Below are positions 26,084-34,546 of a DNA stretch of 64,000 bases, one piece after another. The notes below the pieces were generated by a model. It worked only from the letters and a program-made list of their open reading frames with translations. It was not told where the DNA came from and ran no database searches. The translations under genes were made by a program, and so were the position numbers. This DNA comes from Opitutia bacterium (GTDB lineage Bacteria; Verrucomicrobiota; Verrucomicrobiia; Opitutales; Opitutaceae). The stretch's first letter is position 1, and every line of letters begins with the position of its first letter. The DNA lies in NCBI GenBank assembly GCA_947453695.1, contig CANGHW010000012.1, positions 1 to 64,000 of the forward strand, read 5' to 3'.

Positions 26084-27646
26084 ATGGCCAAATCGAAAAG
26101 TTACGGTGGTTTAATTGTTCTCGCGTTGCTCGTCGCCGGCGGCGGCGTCGGTGCCTGGTATTACCTCAATAATAAGACCGACAAGCAGCCCGAGTATCAG
26201 ACGACGAAAGTCAGCCGTGGTGACATCGTGCAGACGATTACTGCCACCGGCGACCTCCAGCCCGTCGTGAGCGTCGATGTGAGCTCGCAGATTTCCGGCC
26301 AGGTCAAAGAGGTCCTCGTCGACTTCAACTCCCAGGTCAAAGCCGGCGACGTCCTCGCCCGCATCGACCCCTCCACTTACGAGCAGCGCCTCATGCAGGC
26401 CCAAGCGGATCTCGCCTCCGCGAAATCCAACAATCAGCTCATCCGCCTCAACGCCGAGCGCACTCGCGAGCTCGCGGCCAAGAAACTCGTCTCCCAGCAG
26501 GAGCTCGACAGCATCGAGGCCCAGCTCTCGCAGTCCGACTCCACCATGCTCACCCGCACGGCCGCGATCGAGAGCGCCAAGCTCGACCTCGCCCGCTGCA
26601 CCATCACCGCTCCGCTCGACGGCATGGTCCTCGACCGCAAGACCGACAAGGGCCGCACGGTCGCTGCCAGCCTCAACGCCCCTGTCCTCTTCACCCTCGT
26701 CAATGATCTCACCAAAATGCAGATCAACGCCGCGGTCGCCGAGGCCGACATCGGCACCATCTCCGAGAAGCAGGACGTGAAATTCACCGTTGATGCCTTC
26801 CCGAACCGCACGTTCGCCGGCACCGTTCGCCAGGTTCGCAACGCCGCCTCGACCAACCAGAGCGTCGTTTCCTACGCGACCATCATCGACGTCAACAACG
26901 ACGACTTGAAGTTGAAGCCCGGCATGACGGCCAACGTCTCGATCATCGTCGCGCAAAAGAACGCTATCCTCACCGTCCAAAACAGCGCCCTCCGCGTTCG
27001 TCTCCCGCAGGAGATTCAGGCCAAGGTCGCGCAACCCGCCGCCGCCGCCGCTCCCGCCGGCAAGGGTGGTGGCGATGCCGCCAAGGGCGGCGCCGCCCCG
27101 GCCGCCGCTGGTATGACCGACGAGGAGACTCGCCGCGCCACGTTTGAAATCATGCAGGCCGTCGGTTTCCAGCGCGGCTCCCCTGCTTCGCCGGAAATGA
27201 TCGAGAAAGCCAAGGCTCTCGCCGTGCAGAAGAAACTCGACCCCGACCTCATCGCCGCCCGTTTCGCCATGCCCGGCGGCCGTGGCAAAGGTAAAGGCGG
27301 TGGCGGTGGTGGCGGCGGTGGCGGCGGTGGCGGTGGTTCCGGCAGCGGCTTCAGCAATACTGTCGTCGAGCGCACCCTCTACCGCATTGTCGGCGATGTT
27401 GACGCCAAGGACAAGAAGCTCGAGGCCGTTAAAGTCCGTCTCGGTATTTCAAATGGTTTCGGCACGGAAGTCTTGGACGGCCTGGCTGATGGCGACGTGC
27501 TCGTGACTTCGGTCGTGATGCCCGGCGCTCCGGCGCCCGTGATGCAGGCTCCCGGCGGTGCGTCCAGCCCGTTCGGCGGTGGCAGTCGCGGCGGTATGCC
27601 CGGCATGAGCGGCGGTAGCAGCGGCGGTATGCGTCGTGGCGGTTGA
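26084..27646 (+). CDS. MacA-like periplasmic adaptor (HlyD family) with Gly-rich insertion
   Basis: A 520-residue membrane fusion protein. One N-terminal membrane anchor (GGLIVLALLVAGGGVGAWYYL) is followed by the barrel-sandwich half VDVSSQISGQVKEVLVD. A coiled-coil hairpin (about 95-165), the second lipoyl half ITAPLDGMVLDRKTDKG and the beta-barrel domain come next. Unusual parts: an Ala/Gly-rich stretch at about 318-344, an alpha-helical insert at 345-395, a run of some fourteen glycines at about 404-418 and a Gly/Ser/Met-rich tail. The two genes that follow encode the ATPase and permease, so this is a MacAB-type tripartite exporter lacking its own outer-membrane channel gene nearby. Confidence 0.9.
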   Translation: MAKSKSYGGLIVLALLVAGGGVGAWYYLNNKTDKQPEYQTTKVSRGDIVQTITATGDLQPVVSVDVSSQISGQVKEVLVDFNSQVKAGDVLARIDPSTYEQRLMQAQADLASAKSNNQLIRLNAERTRELAAKKLVSQQELDSIEAQLSQSDSTMLTRTAAIESAKLDLARCTITAPLDGMVLDRKTDKGRTVAASLNAPVLFTLVNDLTKMQINAAVAEADIGTISEKQDVKFTVDAFPNRTFAGTVRQVRNAASTNQSVVSYATIIDVNNDDLKLKPGMTANVSIIVAQKNAILTVQNSALRVRLPQEIQAKVAQPAAAAAPAGKGGGDAAKGGAAPAAAGMTDEETRRATFEIMQAVGFQRGSPASPEMIEKAKALAVQKKLDPDLIAARFAMPGGRGKGKGGGGGGGGGGGGGGSGSGFSNTVVERTLYRIVGDVDAKDKKLEAVKVRLGISNGFGTEVLDGLADGDVLVTSVVMPGAPAPVMQAPGGASSPFGGGSRGGMPGMSGGSSGGMRRGG

Positions 27647-27698
27647 TCCGCGCATCCTCCCTCCACCTCCCTTCGCATCGGCCAACCACACCTAACTC

Positions 27699-28475
27699 AT
27701 GGCCCCCGTCGTTCAAATTCAGGACATCCATAAGATCTACGACTCCGGCGAAGTCCCCGTGCACGCCGTGCGCGGTGTCTCCCTCGATATTCATAAGGGC
27801 GAATTCGTCGCCCTCATGGGCGCTTCCGGTTCCGGCAAGTCGACGCTGATGAATCTCCTCGGGGCCCTCGATCGCCCCACCCGCGGCATCTACAAGCTCG
27901 ACGGCATCGATGTCTCCCAGCTCGACAAAAACGAGCTCGCCGACATCCGGAACCAGAAGCTCGGCTTCGTCTTCCAAGGCTTCAACCTCCTCGCCCGCAC
28001 TACGGCGCTCGAGAATGTCGAGCTCCCCATGCTCTACGGCCGCCATCGCAAGGTCTCCTCCGCGGAGATCCGCGAGCGCGCCCATTACTGCTTGGAAATC
28101 GTCGGCCTCGCCAAGCGTGCCGACCACATGCCCAATCAGCTCTCCGGCGGTCAGCAGCAGCGCGTCGCCATCGCCCGGGCCCTCGTCAATCAGCCCCAGG
28201 TGCTCCTCGCCGACGAGCCCACCGGCAATCTCGACTCCAAGACCTCCGTCGAGGTCATGGGCGTCTTCCAGAAGCTCAACGAGCAGGGTATCACCATCGT
28301 GATGGTAACCCACGAGCTCGACATCGCTCACTACTGCAAACGCAACCTCATCCTCCGCGATGGCGTGGTCGTTCGCGACGAACTCGTGAAAGATCGTCTC
28401 ATCGCCGAGCACGAACTCGGCAAACTCAAGCAAGCCGAGGCCGCCGCCAAACTCACCGCGGCGCCCGCCGCCTGA
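27699..28475 (+). CDS. MacB-type ABC transporter ATP-binding protein
   Basis: A 258-residue ATPase of the LolD/MacB/FtsE group. Walker A is GASGSGKST, the Q-loop is VFQGFNLL, the signature is LSGGQQQR, Walker B is VLLADEPTGNLD and the switch histidine is in MVTHELD. It works with the permease that follows after 9 bp. In E. coli MacB these are one polypeptide; here they are separate genes, as in many other phyla. The likely job is export of a peptide, lipid or antibiotic through the adaptor encoded upstream. Confidence 0.95.
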   Translation: MAPVVQIQDIHKIYDSGEVPVHAVRGVSLDIHKGEFVALMGASGSGKSTLMNLLGALDRPTRGIYKLDGIDVSQLDKNELADIRNQKLGFVFQGFNLLARTTALENVELPMLYGRHRKVSSAEIRERAHYCLEIVGLAKRADHMPNQLSGGQQQRVAIARALVNQPQVLLADEPTGNLDSKTSVEVMGVFQKLNEQGITIVMVTHELDIAHYCKRNLILRDGVVVRDELVKDRLIAEHELGKLKQAEAAAKLTAAPAA

Positions 28476-28484
28476 TCCCCGCCC

Positions 28485-29693
28485 ATGCGCTTCTTCACCA
28501 CCTTCCTCGTCGCCCTCCGTGCTCTCCGCCGCAATACCATGCGGTCGATCCTCACGGCCCTCGGCATCATCATCGGCATCGGCGCCGTCATCACCACCGT
28601 CTCGATGGGCAACGGGGCCAAGGCCCGCGTCGAGGCCCAGGTCGCCTCGCTCGGCCAGAACATCATCACCGTCTATCCCGGTAGCTTCAGCTCCGGCGGT
28701 ATGCGTGGTGGCTTCGGTAGCTCGACCACCCTCACCGCTGAGGATGCCGATGCCATCATGGCCGAGGTCGCCGATATCGAGGGCGTCAGCCCCGAGGTGC
28801 GCGACCGCAATCAGGTCCTCGCCAACGGTCTCAATTGGAACACCTCCATCAACGGCGAATCCCCCGACTATCCTCAGATCAAGAACTGGCGCATCGTTTC
28901 CGGCTCCATGTTTACCGAGCAGGACGTCAAGTCCCTCGCCAAGGTCGCCATCATCGGCAAGACCGTCGCCGACCAGCTCTTCCCCAATGAGGACCCGATC
29001 GGCCAGACGCTCCGCATTCGTAATCTCCCCTTCCGCATCCTCGGCGTCCTCGACGTCAAGGGCTACAGCCTCTTCGGCTCCGACCAGGATGATGTCGTCA
29101 TCATCCCCTACACGTCGCACATGCGCCGCGTCTCCCGCCGCACCAACATTTCCTCCATCCTCATCGAGGCCAGCTCGTCTGAGAAACTCGATGTCGTGAA
29201 GCAGCGCGTCGAGGACCTCCTCGCCCAACGCCGCAAAGGCCGCGAGCCCGACTTCACCGTCCGCACCCAGGAAGAGCTCGCCCAGGCCGCCACCGAGACG
29301 TCCAAGACCATGACGCTCCTCCTCGGCGGCATCGCCTTCGTCTCCCTCGTCGTCGGCGGCATCGGTGTCATGAACATCATGCTCGTCTCCGTCACGGAGC
29401 GCACCCGCGAGATCGGCATCCGCCTCGCGATCGGCGCCCACGGCAAGGACGTGCTCCTGCAGTTCCTCATCGAGGCCATTCTCCTCTCCTTGCTCGGCGG
29501 AGTGCTCGGCATTCTGTGCGGCATCGGCGCCTCGGAGCTCGCCTCGTATTACTTCGGCCTCCCGACCCTTGTCTCCACGACTTCCGTGATCATCGCCGTC
29601 GCGGTCTCCACCGTCATCGGCATCTTCTTCGGTTTCTACCCGGCCCGCAAAGCCGCCCAGCTCGATCCGATCGACGCCCTACGCTACGAATAA
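28485..29693 (+). CDS. MacB-type ABC transporter permease
   Basis: A 402-residue permease with the type VII ABC layout. There is one membrane helix at the N-terminus (SILTALGIIIGIGAVIT). A large periplasmic domain (MacB_PCD, about residues 45-280) follows. Three C-terminal helices form the FtsX domain, including LLLGGIAFVSLVVGGIGVMNIMLVSV and the family motif VTERTREIGIRLAIGA. It is the last gene of the adaptor-ATPase-permease operon and is followed by a strong terminator. Confidence 0.94.
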   Translation: MRFFTTFLVALRALRRNTMRSILTALGIIIGIGAVITTVSMGNGAKARVEAQVASLGQNIITVYPGSFSSGGMRGGFGSSTTLTAEDADAIMAEVADIEGVSPEVRDRNQVLANGLNWNTSINGESPDYPQIKNWRIVSGSMFTEQDVKSLAKVAIIGKTVADQLFPNEDPIGQTLRIRNLPFRILGVLDVKGYSLFGSDQDDVVIIPYTSHMRRVSRRTNISSILIEASSSEKLDVVKQRVEDLLAQRRKGREPDFTVRTQEELAQAATETSKTMTLLLGGIAFVSLVVGGIGVMNIMLVSVTERTREIGIRLAIGAHGKDVLLQFLIEAILLSLLGGVLGILCGIGASELASYYFGLPTLVSTTSVIIAVAVSTVIGIFFGFYPARKAAQLDPIDALRYE

Positions 29694-29722
29694 GCGTCCG
29701 GCCAAACGAAATCTCCCTCCCC

Positions 29723-29753
29723 GGGGCGCGGTTCAACCCGCGCCCCTTTTTTT
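29723..29753 (+). terminator. Rho-independent terminator of macAB-like operon
   Basis: Stem GGGGCGCGG / CCGCGCCCC with a short loop (TTCAAC) is followed by seven T residues. It begins 30 bp after the permease stop. Confidence 0.93.
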
Positions 29754-29825
29754 GTCTTCGCCTTGCCGCCCCTCCACGGCGGGCCCGCATTGCGCCATCG
29801 CCGCTCACCGTCCAACGTCCCCCCC

Positions 29826-31109
29826 ATGCGCCCGCTCCGCCGTCTTCTCCTCCTCTCTGCGTCGCTCCTGCTCCCTCTCGCCGCCTTCGCGCAAACTCCT
29901 TCCTTCACCCATCCCGAGTGGCGCCGCATCGCCGAAGCTGCTTACCAGAAGAAAGACTTCCCCGCCGCCCGCGACGCCTACGCCGCCGCCCTCGCCCTCC
30001 GGCCCGACTCCCCGCGCTACCTGCACAATCTCGCCGCCACTCAGGCGCTCACCGGTCGCGAAGACGACGCCCTCGCTACTCTCCGCCGCCTCGCGGCCCT
30101 CGGCGTCACCACCGCCATCGAGCGCGATCCGGACTTCGCCTCGCTGCAGGGCAAGCCCGCCTTCAACGCCCTCCGCTCCACCTTCGCCACCCATCGTGAT
30201 CCGCAGGGCGAGGCCGATCTCCTTGTGGAGTTGCCGGGCCGCACCGGAATTATCGAGGGCATCCTCTTTCGGGAGCGCACCGGCGACCTGTTCCTCGGCG
30301 ATGCGCACCACCGCTGCATCTGGCGCCGCGACCACGATGGCCGGCTCGCCCGTTTTACCGTCGAGGATGAGGACCTCTTCGGCGTCTTCGGCCTCGCCCT
30401 CGACGAGCCCCGCGGCGCCCTCTGGGCCGCCACCTCGGCTTTGCCCGAGATGACCGGTTTCCGCCCCGAGCAGAAGGGCCGCGCCGCCCTCGCCGAATTT
30501 GCCCTCTCCACGAGCGACCTCCGGCGCATCGTCGATGTCCCGACCGATGGCCGCGACCATGCCCTTGGCGATCTCGTCGTGGCCCGCGATGGCACCGTCT
30601 ACGCCACCGACAGCCTCGCCCCCATTATCTGGAAATACACCCCCGGCGCCGAAGAGATGGAGAAACTGCTCGAATCCCCCGCCTTCGTCTCCCTTCAGGG
30701 CCTCGTCCTCTCCGACAAGGCCCTCGTCGTCGCCGACTATGCCAATGGCCTCTTCGTCATCGACCTCGCCTCCTCCACCCCTACCGCCCGCCCGCTCGCC
30801 CCGCCGCCCAACACCACCCTCGTAGGCCTCGATGGCCTCGTGCCCGTCCCCGGCGGACTCGTCGCGATCCAAAACGGCACCACCCCGCAGCGGGTCGTCC
30901 GCGTCGCCCTCGCCCCCGATCTCTCGGCCGTGAAAGCCGTCACCGTCCTCGCCTCCGCCCTCCCCTATTTCTCCGATCTTGCCCTCGTCACGCTCGCCAA
31001 TGGCCGCCCCACCTTCATCGCCAATGCCGGCTGGGATGACTTCGATCCCGCCAAAGCCGCGCATCCCCGCGCCCACCCCGTGCGTATTTTTCAGGTCGCC
31101 GCTCCGTAA
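29826..31109 (+). CDS. Exported TPR plus beta-propeller (SMP-30/NHL-like) protein
   Basis: A 427-residue protein. The ATG at 29826 yields a signal peptide (LLLLSASLLLPLAAFAQ). Two TPR-like helices follow at about residues 30-95 (AAYQKKDFPAARDAYAAALALRP). The remainder resembles a six-bladed propeller of the NHL/gluconolactonase type: IIEGILFRERTGDLFLGD, LGDLVVARDGTVYATDS and LQGLVLSDKALVVADYANGLFVID are blade-like units. No catalytic residues can be assigned. A TPR protein gene follows at 31140. Confidence 0.7.
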   Translation: MRPLRRLLLLSASLLLPLAAFAQTPSFTHPEWRRIAEAAYQKKDFPAARDAYAAALALRPDSPRYLHNLAATQALTGREDDALATLRRLAALGVTTAIERDPDFASLQGKPAFNALRSTFATHRDPQGEADLLVELPGRTGIIEGILFRERTGDLFLGDAHHRCIWRRDHDGRLARFTVEDEDLFGVFGLALDEPRGALWAATSALPEMTGFRPEQKGRAALAEFALSTSDLRRIVDVPTDGRDHALGDLVVARDGTVYATDSLAPIIWKYTPGAEEMEKLLESPAFVSLQGLVLSDKALVVADYANGLFVIDLASSTPTARPLAPPPNTTLVGLDGLVPVPGGLVAIQNGTTPQRVVRVALAPDLSAVKAVTVLASALPYFSDLALVTLANGRPTFIANAGWDDFDPAKAAHPRAHPVRIFQVAAP

Positions 31110-31139
31110 CTTTTCGTCCGCTGTGCTGTTTTAATCGCA

Positions 31140-31997
31140 ATGCTCTCCCGCCTCCTCCCGCTCTTCCTCCTGCTCCTGCCCTGCGCTCACGCCGCCGCCC
31201 TCGACGACGCGATCGCCCTCTTCGACGCGAAGAAGTTCCCCGAGGCGCGCGTCGCCCTGGAGAAGATCGTCCAAGCCGAGCCCAAAAACGCCGCCGCCGC
31301 CCACTACCTCGGGCTCACGCTGATCCGGCGCGGCGATGCCCAGGCCATGGATGAAGCCGTCCCGTGGCTCGAGAAAGCCACCACCCTGGAGCCGCAAAAC
31401 CCCGTCTACCTCTTCGACTGCGGCGGAGCCTGCCTCCAGCTCGCCCGCAAAAACACCTCCCTCAGCGCCGCCTCCAAGGGCCGCGAAATGCTCGAGAAAG
31501 CCATCGCCCTCAAACCCGACTACGTCGATGCCCGCGAGGCCCTCTACCAATATTACTCGCAGGCCCCCTTCTTCGCCGGCGGCTCCAGCTCCAAGGCCAA
31601 GACCCAGCTCGAGGAGATCAAGAAATACGCCCCCGATCGCGCCATCATCCTCTCCATCATCGCCCGCACCTCCGCCAAGGACTACGCCGCCGCCTTCAAG
31701 ATCTGCGATGAAGTGCTCGCCAAAGAGCCCGCCAACTACACCGCCCTTTACCAATACGGCCGCACCGCCGCCATCTCCGACCTGAATCTCTCCAACGCCA
31801 TCGTCCACCTGCAGAAGTGCCTCACCCTCACCCCGCCCTCACCCTCCGCCCCGGGACACACCCACGTCTGGAACCGCCTCGGTAACATCCACGAGAAGCT
31901 CAAGCACGTCGCCGAAGCCCGCACCGCCTACGAGACCTCCCTGCAGCTCGACCCCACCAACAAGGCCGCCGCCGACTCGTTGGCCAAGCTGCGCTAA
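31140..31997 (+). CDS. Exported tetratricopeptide-repeat protein
   Basis: A 285-residue protein with a signal peptide (LLPLFLLLLPCAHAAA). About five TPR units cover the rest; the clearest are AIALFDAKKFPEARVALEKIVQAEP at residues 23-47, a unit ending KATTLEPQNP near 90, EMLEKAIALKPDYVDAREALYQYY near 125 and EARTAYETSLQLDPTNKAAADSL at the C-terminus. TPR arrays bind other proteins. The partner is unknown; it may be the propeller protein encoded 30 bp upstream. Confidence 0.8.
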   Translation: MLSRLLPLFLLLLPCAHAAALDDAIALFDAKKFPEARVALEKIVQAEPKNAAAAHYLGLTLIRRGDAQAMDEAVPWLEKATTLEPQNPVYLFDCGGACLQLARKNTSLSAASKGREMLEKAIALKPDYVDAREALYQYYSQAPFFAGGSSSKAKTQLEEIKKYAPDRAIILSIIARTSAKDYAAAFKICDEVLAKEPANYTALYQYGRTAAISDLNLSNAIVHLQKCLTLTPPSPSAPGHTHVWNRLGNIHEKLKHVAEARTAYETSLQLDPTNKAAADSLAKLR

Positions 31998-32117
31998 GGC
32001 CCCCGCGCCGGCCCCCGTCCGCCCGGCCCCAGTCCACAATTGACCACCGCCCGCCGGGCGCCTTGGCTCAGCGAACCGGTCGCGTATACGTGTCCGTTAT
32101 TTCCACCTTCCTCCTCC

Positions 32118-33212
32118 ATGAGCCTCCAAATCAAACCCGCTAACTCCTGCGCCTTCGATCAAATCTCGCTCGGCGAAGTCATGCTCCGCCTCGATCCCGG
32201 CGAGGGCCGCATTCGCACCGCGCGCAACTTCCAAGTCTGGGAAGGCGGCGGCGAATACAACACCTCCCGCGGCCTCCGCAAGGCCTTCGGCCTGAAGACC
32301 GCCGTCGTCACCGCCTTCGTCGACAACGAAGTCGGTCACCTCGTCGAAGATTTCATCATGCAGGGCGGCGTCGCCACCGACTTCATCAAGTGGCGCGAAG
32401 ACGACGGCATCGGCCGCACCGTCCGCAACGGCCTCAACTTCACCGAGCGCGGCTTCGGCATCCGCGGCGCCGTCGGCAATCCCGACCGTGGCAACACCGC
32501 CGCCTCCCAACTCAAGCCCGGTGACATCGATTGGGACCACATCTTCGGCAAACTCGGCGTCCGCTGGTTCCACACCGGTGGCATCTTCGCCGCCCTCTCC
32601 GCCACCACCGCCGAGCTCACCGTCGAGGCCGTCAAAGCCGCCAACAAATACGGCACCATCGTCTCCTACGACCTCAACTACCGCCCCTCCCTCTGGAAGA
32701 CCATCGGCGGCCTCAAGAAGGCCCAGGAGGTCAACCGCGAGATCGCGAAGTATGTCGATGTCATGATCGGCAACGAAGAAGACTTCACCGCCTCCCTCGG
32801 CTTCGCCGTCAAGGGCGCCGAAGACCTGAAGCACATCGAGACCGATGCCTTCAAGTCGATGATCGAGACCGCCGTAAAGGAGTTTAAGAACTTCAAGGTC
32901 GCCGCCACCACGCTGCGCCACGTCCACACCGCCACGGTCAACGACTGGTCCGCGATCCTCTGGCACGACGGCCAGTTCTACGAGAGCAAGCAGTATCCCC
33001 GCCTCGAAATCCTCGACCGCGTCGGCGGCGGCGATTCCTTCGCGTCCGGCCTGCAGTTCGGCTTCCTCGAGTTCAACGACCCGAAGAAAGCCGTCGAGTA
33101 TGGTGCCGCCCACGGCGCCCTCGCCTCGACGACCCCCGGCGACACCTCGATGGCCACCCGCAAAGAAGTCGAGAAGACGATCGGCGGCGGCGGCGCCCGC
33201 GTCGTCCGCTAA
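32118..33212 (+). CDS. PfkB-family sugar kinase, 2-keto-3-deoxygluconate kinase-like
   Basis: A 364-residue ribokinase-fold enzyme. The ATG at 32118 is chosen because the family N-terminus (ISLGEVMLRLDP) follows soon after. The glycine-rich WEGGGEYNTSRGLRKAFG segment and YDLNYRPSLWK are typical of KDG kinases. The catalytic DRVGGGDSFASGL near residue 300 carries the base aspartate. KDG kinases feed pectin, alginate or glucuronate breakdown into the Entner-Doudoroff route, which suits a polysaccharide-degrading verrucomicrobium. The exact sugar is inferred. Confidence 0.85.
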   Translation: MSLQIKPANSCAFDQISLGEVMLRLDPGEGRIRTARNFQVWEGGGEYNTSRGLRKAFGLKTAVVTAFVDNEVGHLVEDFIMQGGVATDFIKWREDDGIGRTVRNGLNFTERGFGIRGAVGNPDRGNTAASQLKPGDIDWDHIFGKLGVRWFHTGGIFAALSATTAELTVEAVKAANKYGTIVSYDLNYRPSLWKTIGGLKKAQEVNREIAKYVDVMIGNEEDFTASLGFAVKGAEDLKHIETDAFKSMIETAVKEFKNFKVAATTLRHVHTATVNDWSAILWHDGQFYESKQYPRLEILDRVGGGDSFASGLQFGFLEFNDPKKAVEYGAAHGALASTTPGDTSMATRKEVEKTIGGGGARVVR

Positions 33213-33255
33213 AAAGCCAAGGCGCGGCGCCCCCACGCACCGCACCACAATTCCC

Positions 33256-33282
33256 GCCCGGGCCTCACCGCCCGGGCTTTTT
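33256..33282 (+). terminator. Rho-independent terminator of sugar kinase gene
   Basis: Stem GCCCGGGC / GCCCGGGC (self-complementary arms, 33256-33263 and 33270-33277) with loop CTCACC is followed by five T residues, 44 bp after the kinase stop. Confidence 0.9.
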
Positions 33283-33391
33283 GTTGCCCGCCGCACAAAG
33301 GTCACGCGGCCGGGGCCGCGGAAGCGAGGTCCTGGCGTCTGGAGTTTCGGGTCTAGGCTCCCGCAGCAAACTGCATCCCTCCCCACTCCGA

Positions 33392-33563
33392 TTTTCGTGT
33401 ATTTCGTGATCCCTCCATTCGCGACCTTCGCAACATCCGCGGGCACCCCGCCACCCGCTTCCGACATTAGACATTGGTCATTGAACCTTGGTCCTTGGTC
33501 CTTCGCCGCGTCCCGCGGCGCTTCCGTGTCTTCCGTGTTTTCCGCGTGTTCCATGGGCCACAC
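33392..33563. repeat. Composite dispersed repeat, copy A
   Basis: Parts in order: 9-base units TTTCGTGTA/TTTCGTGAT; a CCATTCGCGACCTTCGC block; GGGCACCCCGCCACCCGCTTCCGAC; CATTAGACATTGG; TCATTGAACC and TTGGTCC units; a perfect hairpin CGCCGCG-TCC-CGCGGCG (33504-33520); and four 9-base units TTCCGTGTC/TTCCGTGTT/TTCCGCGTG/TTCCATGGG. Copy B follows directly with the same order. Similar TTCGTG and CATTAG spacers are common between verrucomicrobial genes as far as I know; the function is unknown. Confidence 0.85.
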
Positions 33564-33564
33564 T

Positions 33565-33721
33565 TTTTCGTGTATTTCGTGTATTTCGTGGTCCCCTCAT
33601 TCGCCCCCTTCGCAACCTTCGCGGGCACTCCGCCACCCGCTTCCGACATTAGACATTAGACATTAGACATTAGTCATTGGACATTGGTCATTGGACCTCG
33701 GTCCTTCTCCGCGTCCCGCGG
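33565..33721. repeat. Composite dispersed repeat, copy B
   Basis: Same order of parts as copy A: TTTCGTGTA units, the CATTCGCC/TTCGCGGGCAC block, CCGCCACCCGCTTCCGAC, four CATTAGAC-type units (33647-33677), CATTGG units and the hairpin CCGCG-TCC-CGCGG (33709-33721). The right part of this copy encodes the last 15 codons and the stop of the DUF2293 gene on the minus strand. Confidence 0.85.
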
Positions 33722-34393
33722 CGCCACCGCCGCGTGCAACGGACACGTCGCGAAATCAATCACCTGCCCCTCGCGATAGCGCGCGAGCAATTGCTTCGAC
33801 CGCGCCGCGAGCATCCGGCGGACCTCCCGCCGCAGCCCCTTCTCGCGTGGGATCGTCATCGAGTCGTAGCCCGTCGTCTGGTGACGCATCCACGCGATGG
33901 TTGCCGCCTCCGCGCGCTGCTCGATCGGGATCCGCTTCGTCCGCGCCACCGTGCCACTGCCCACCGGCGTGGCATGCGCGGCGATCCGCGTCGCCATGGC
34001 CTCCGCGTAGTCCTGATGACCCGGGTGAAACGCGAGATACGCCAGCACCGCGCCCCGAAAATCCTCCGCATAGACCTCCTCGGCCACCGCCCGCCGCGCC
34101 CGCGCCGCGTCGAGGGTGCGCTGGTAGGCCGGATCGGCGCGTTCCACCGCGAGCTCCGCGCGCAACGTCGCAATGCGCTCCGCCGGCGCCCAGATCCCAT
34201 GGGAAAACCGCTTCCGCCCCTTCGGCTCGACCACCGTCCATGTCGGCCCGTCCTCCTTGATGCGACGGCTCAGTGCCGGATCACCCGGCGGCAAGAGGTC
34301 CCAGCCCTCCGGCACCGCGAGGATCTCCCCGCGCACACTGAGCACCTGGCGCGGCAGACGAAACGGACGAACTTCAAGCGTAGGAAACGACAC
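33674..34393 (-). CDS. DUF2293 domain protein
   Basis: About 239 residues from a GTG at 34393; a TTG at 34429 would add 12 Gly/Trp-rich residues. The C-terminal half holds the DUF2293 core: EDFRGAVLAYLAFHPGHQDY, AEAATIAWMRHQTTGYDSM and REKGLRREVRRMLAARSKQLL. The domain's function is unknown. The last residues (RDAEKDRGPMTNVQ) and the stop codon are encoded within repeat copy B, so the natural C-terminus has apparently been replaced or extended by the repeat. The gene stands alone, flanked by repeats on both sides. Confidence 0.75.
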   Translation of the reverse strand: MSFPTLEVRPFRLPRQVLSVRGEILAVPEGWDLLPPGDPALSRRIKEDGPTWTVVEPKGRKRFSHGIWAPAERIATLRAELAVERADPAYQRTLDAARARRAVAEEVYAEDFRGAVLAYLAFHPGHQDYAEAMATRIAAHATPVGSGTVARTKRIPIEQRAEAATIAWMRHQTTGYDSMTIPREKGLRREVRRMLAARSKQLLARYREGQVIDFATCPLHAAVAPRDAEKDRGPMTNVQ

Positions 34394-34546
34394 ACCCCCG
34401 AGCCGAAGCCCCCACCCGCCCCAGCTCAAGCCCGGAACGGCGCCAGCTCACCTGAGCGGGCGAAGATCTCGGCGATGGGAGTTGGGGTCTGGGAAATGGG
34501 AGATAGGGTCCGGGGAATCGGGTCTGGCGGCCGGGGTTTCCGCAAC
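34394..34546. other. Spacer between DUF2293 gene and 21-bp array
   Basis: About 150 bp holding the probable promoter of the DUF2293 gene. It has a G-rich stretch on the plus strand (34474-34540: TGGGAGTTGGGGTCTGGG, then ATAGGGTCCGGGG). I see no protein-coding signal here. Confidence 0.4.

Noticed and set aside
27429-29441. 670-codon minus-strand frame opposite the MacB-type genes
   Set aside because: Lies opposite an ABC ATPase and permease with full motifs; Gly/Asp/Glu-rich shadow.
32097-33563. 488-codon minus-strand frame opposite the sugar kinase
   Set aside because: Shadow; its N-terminal part is encoded by the composite repeat, which would make a nonsense protein.
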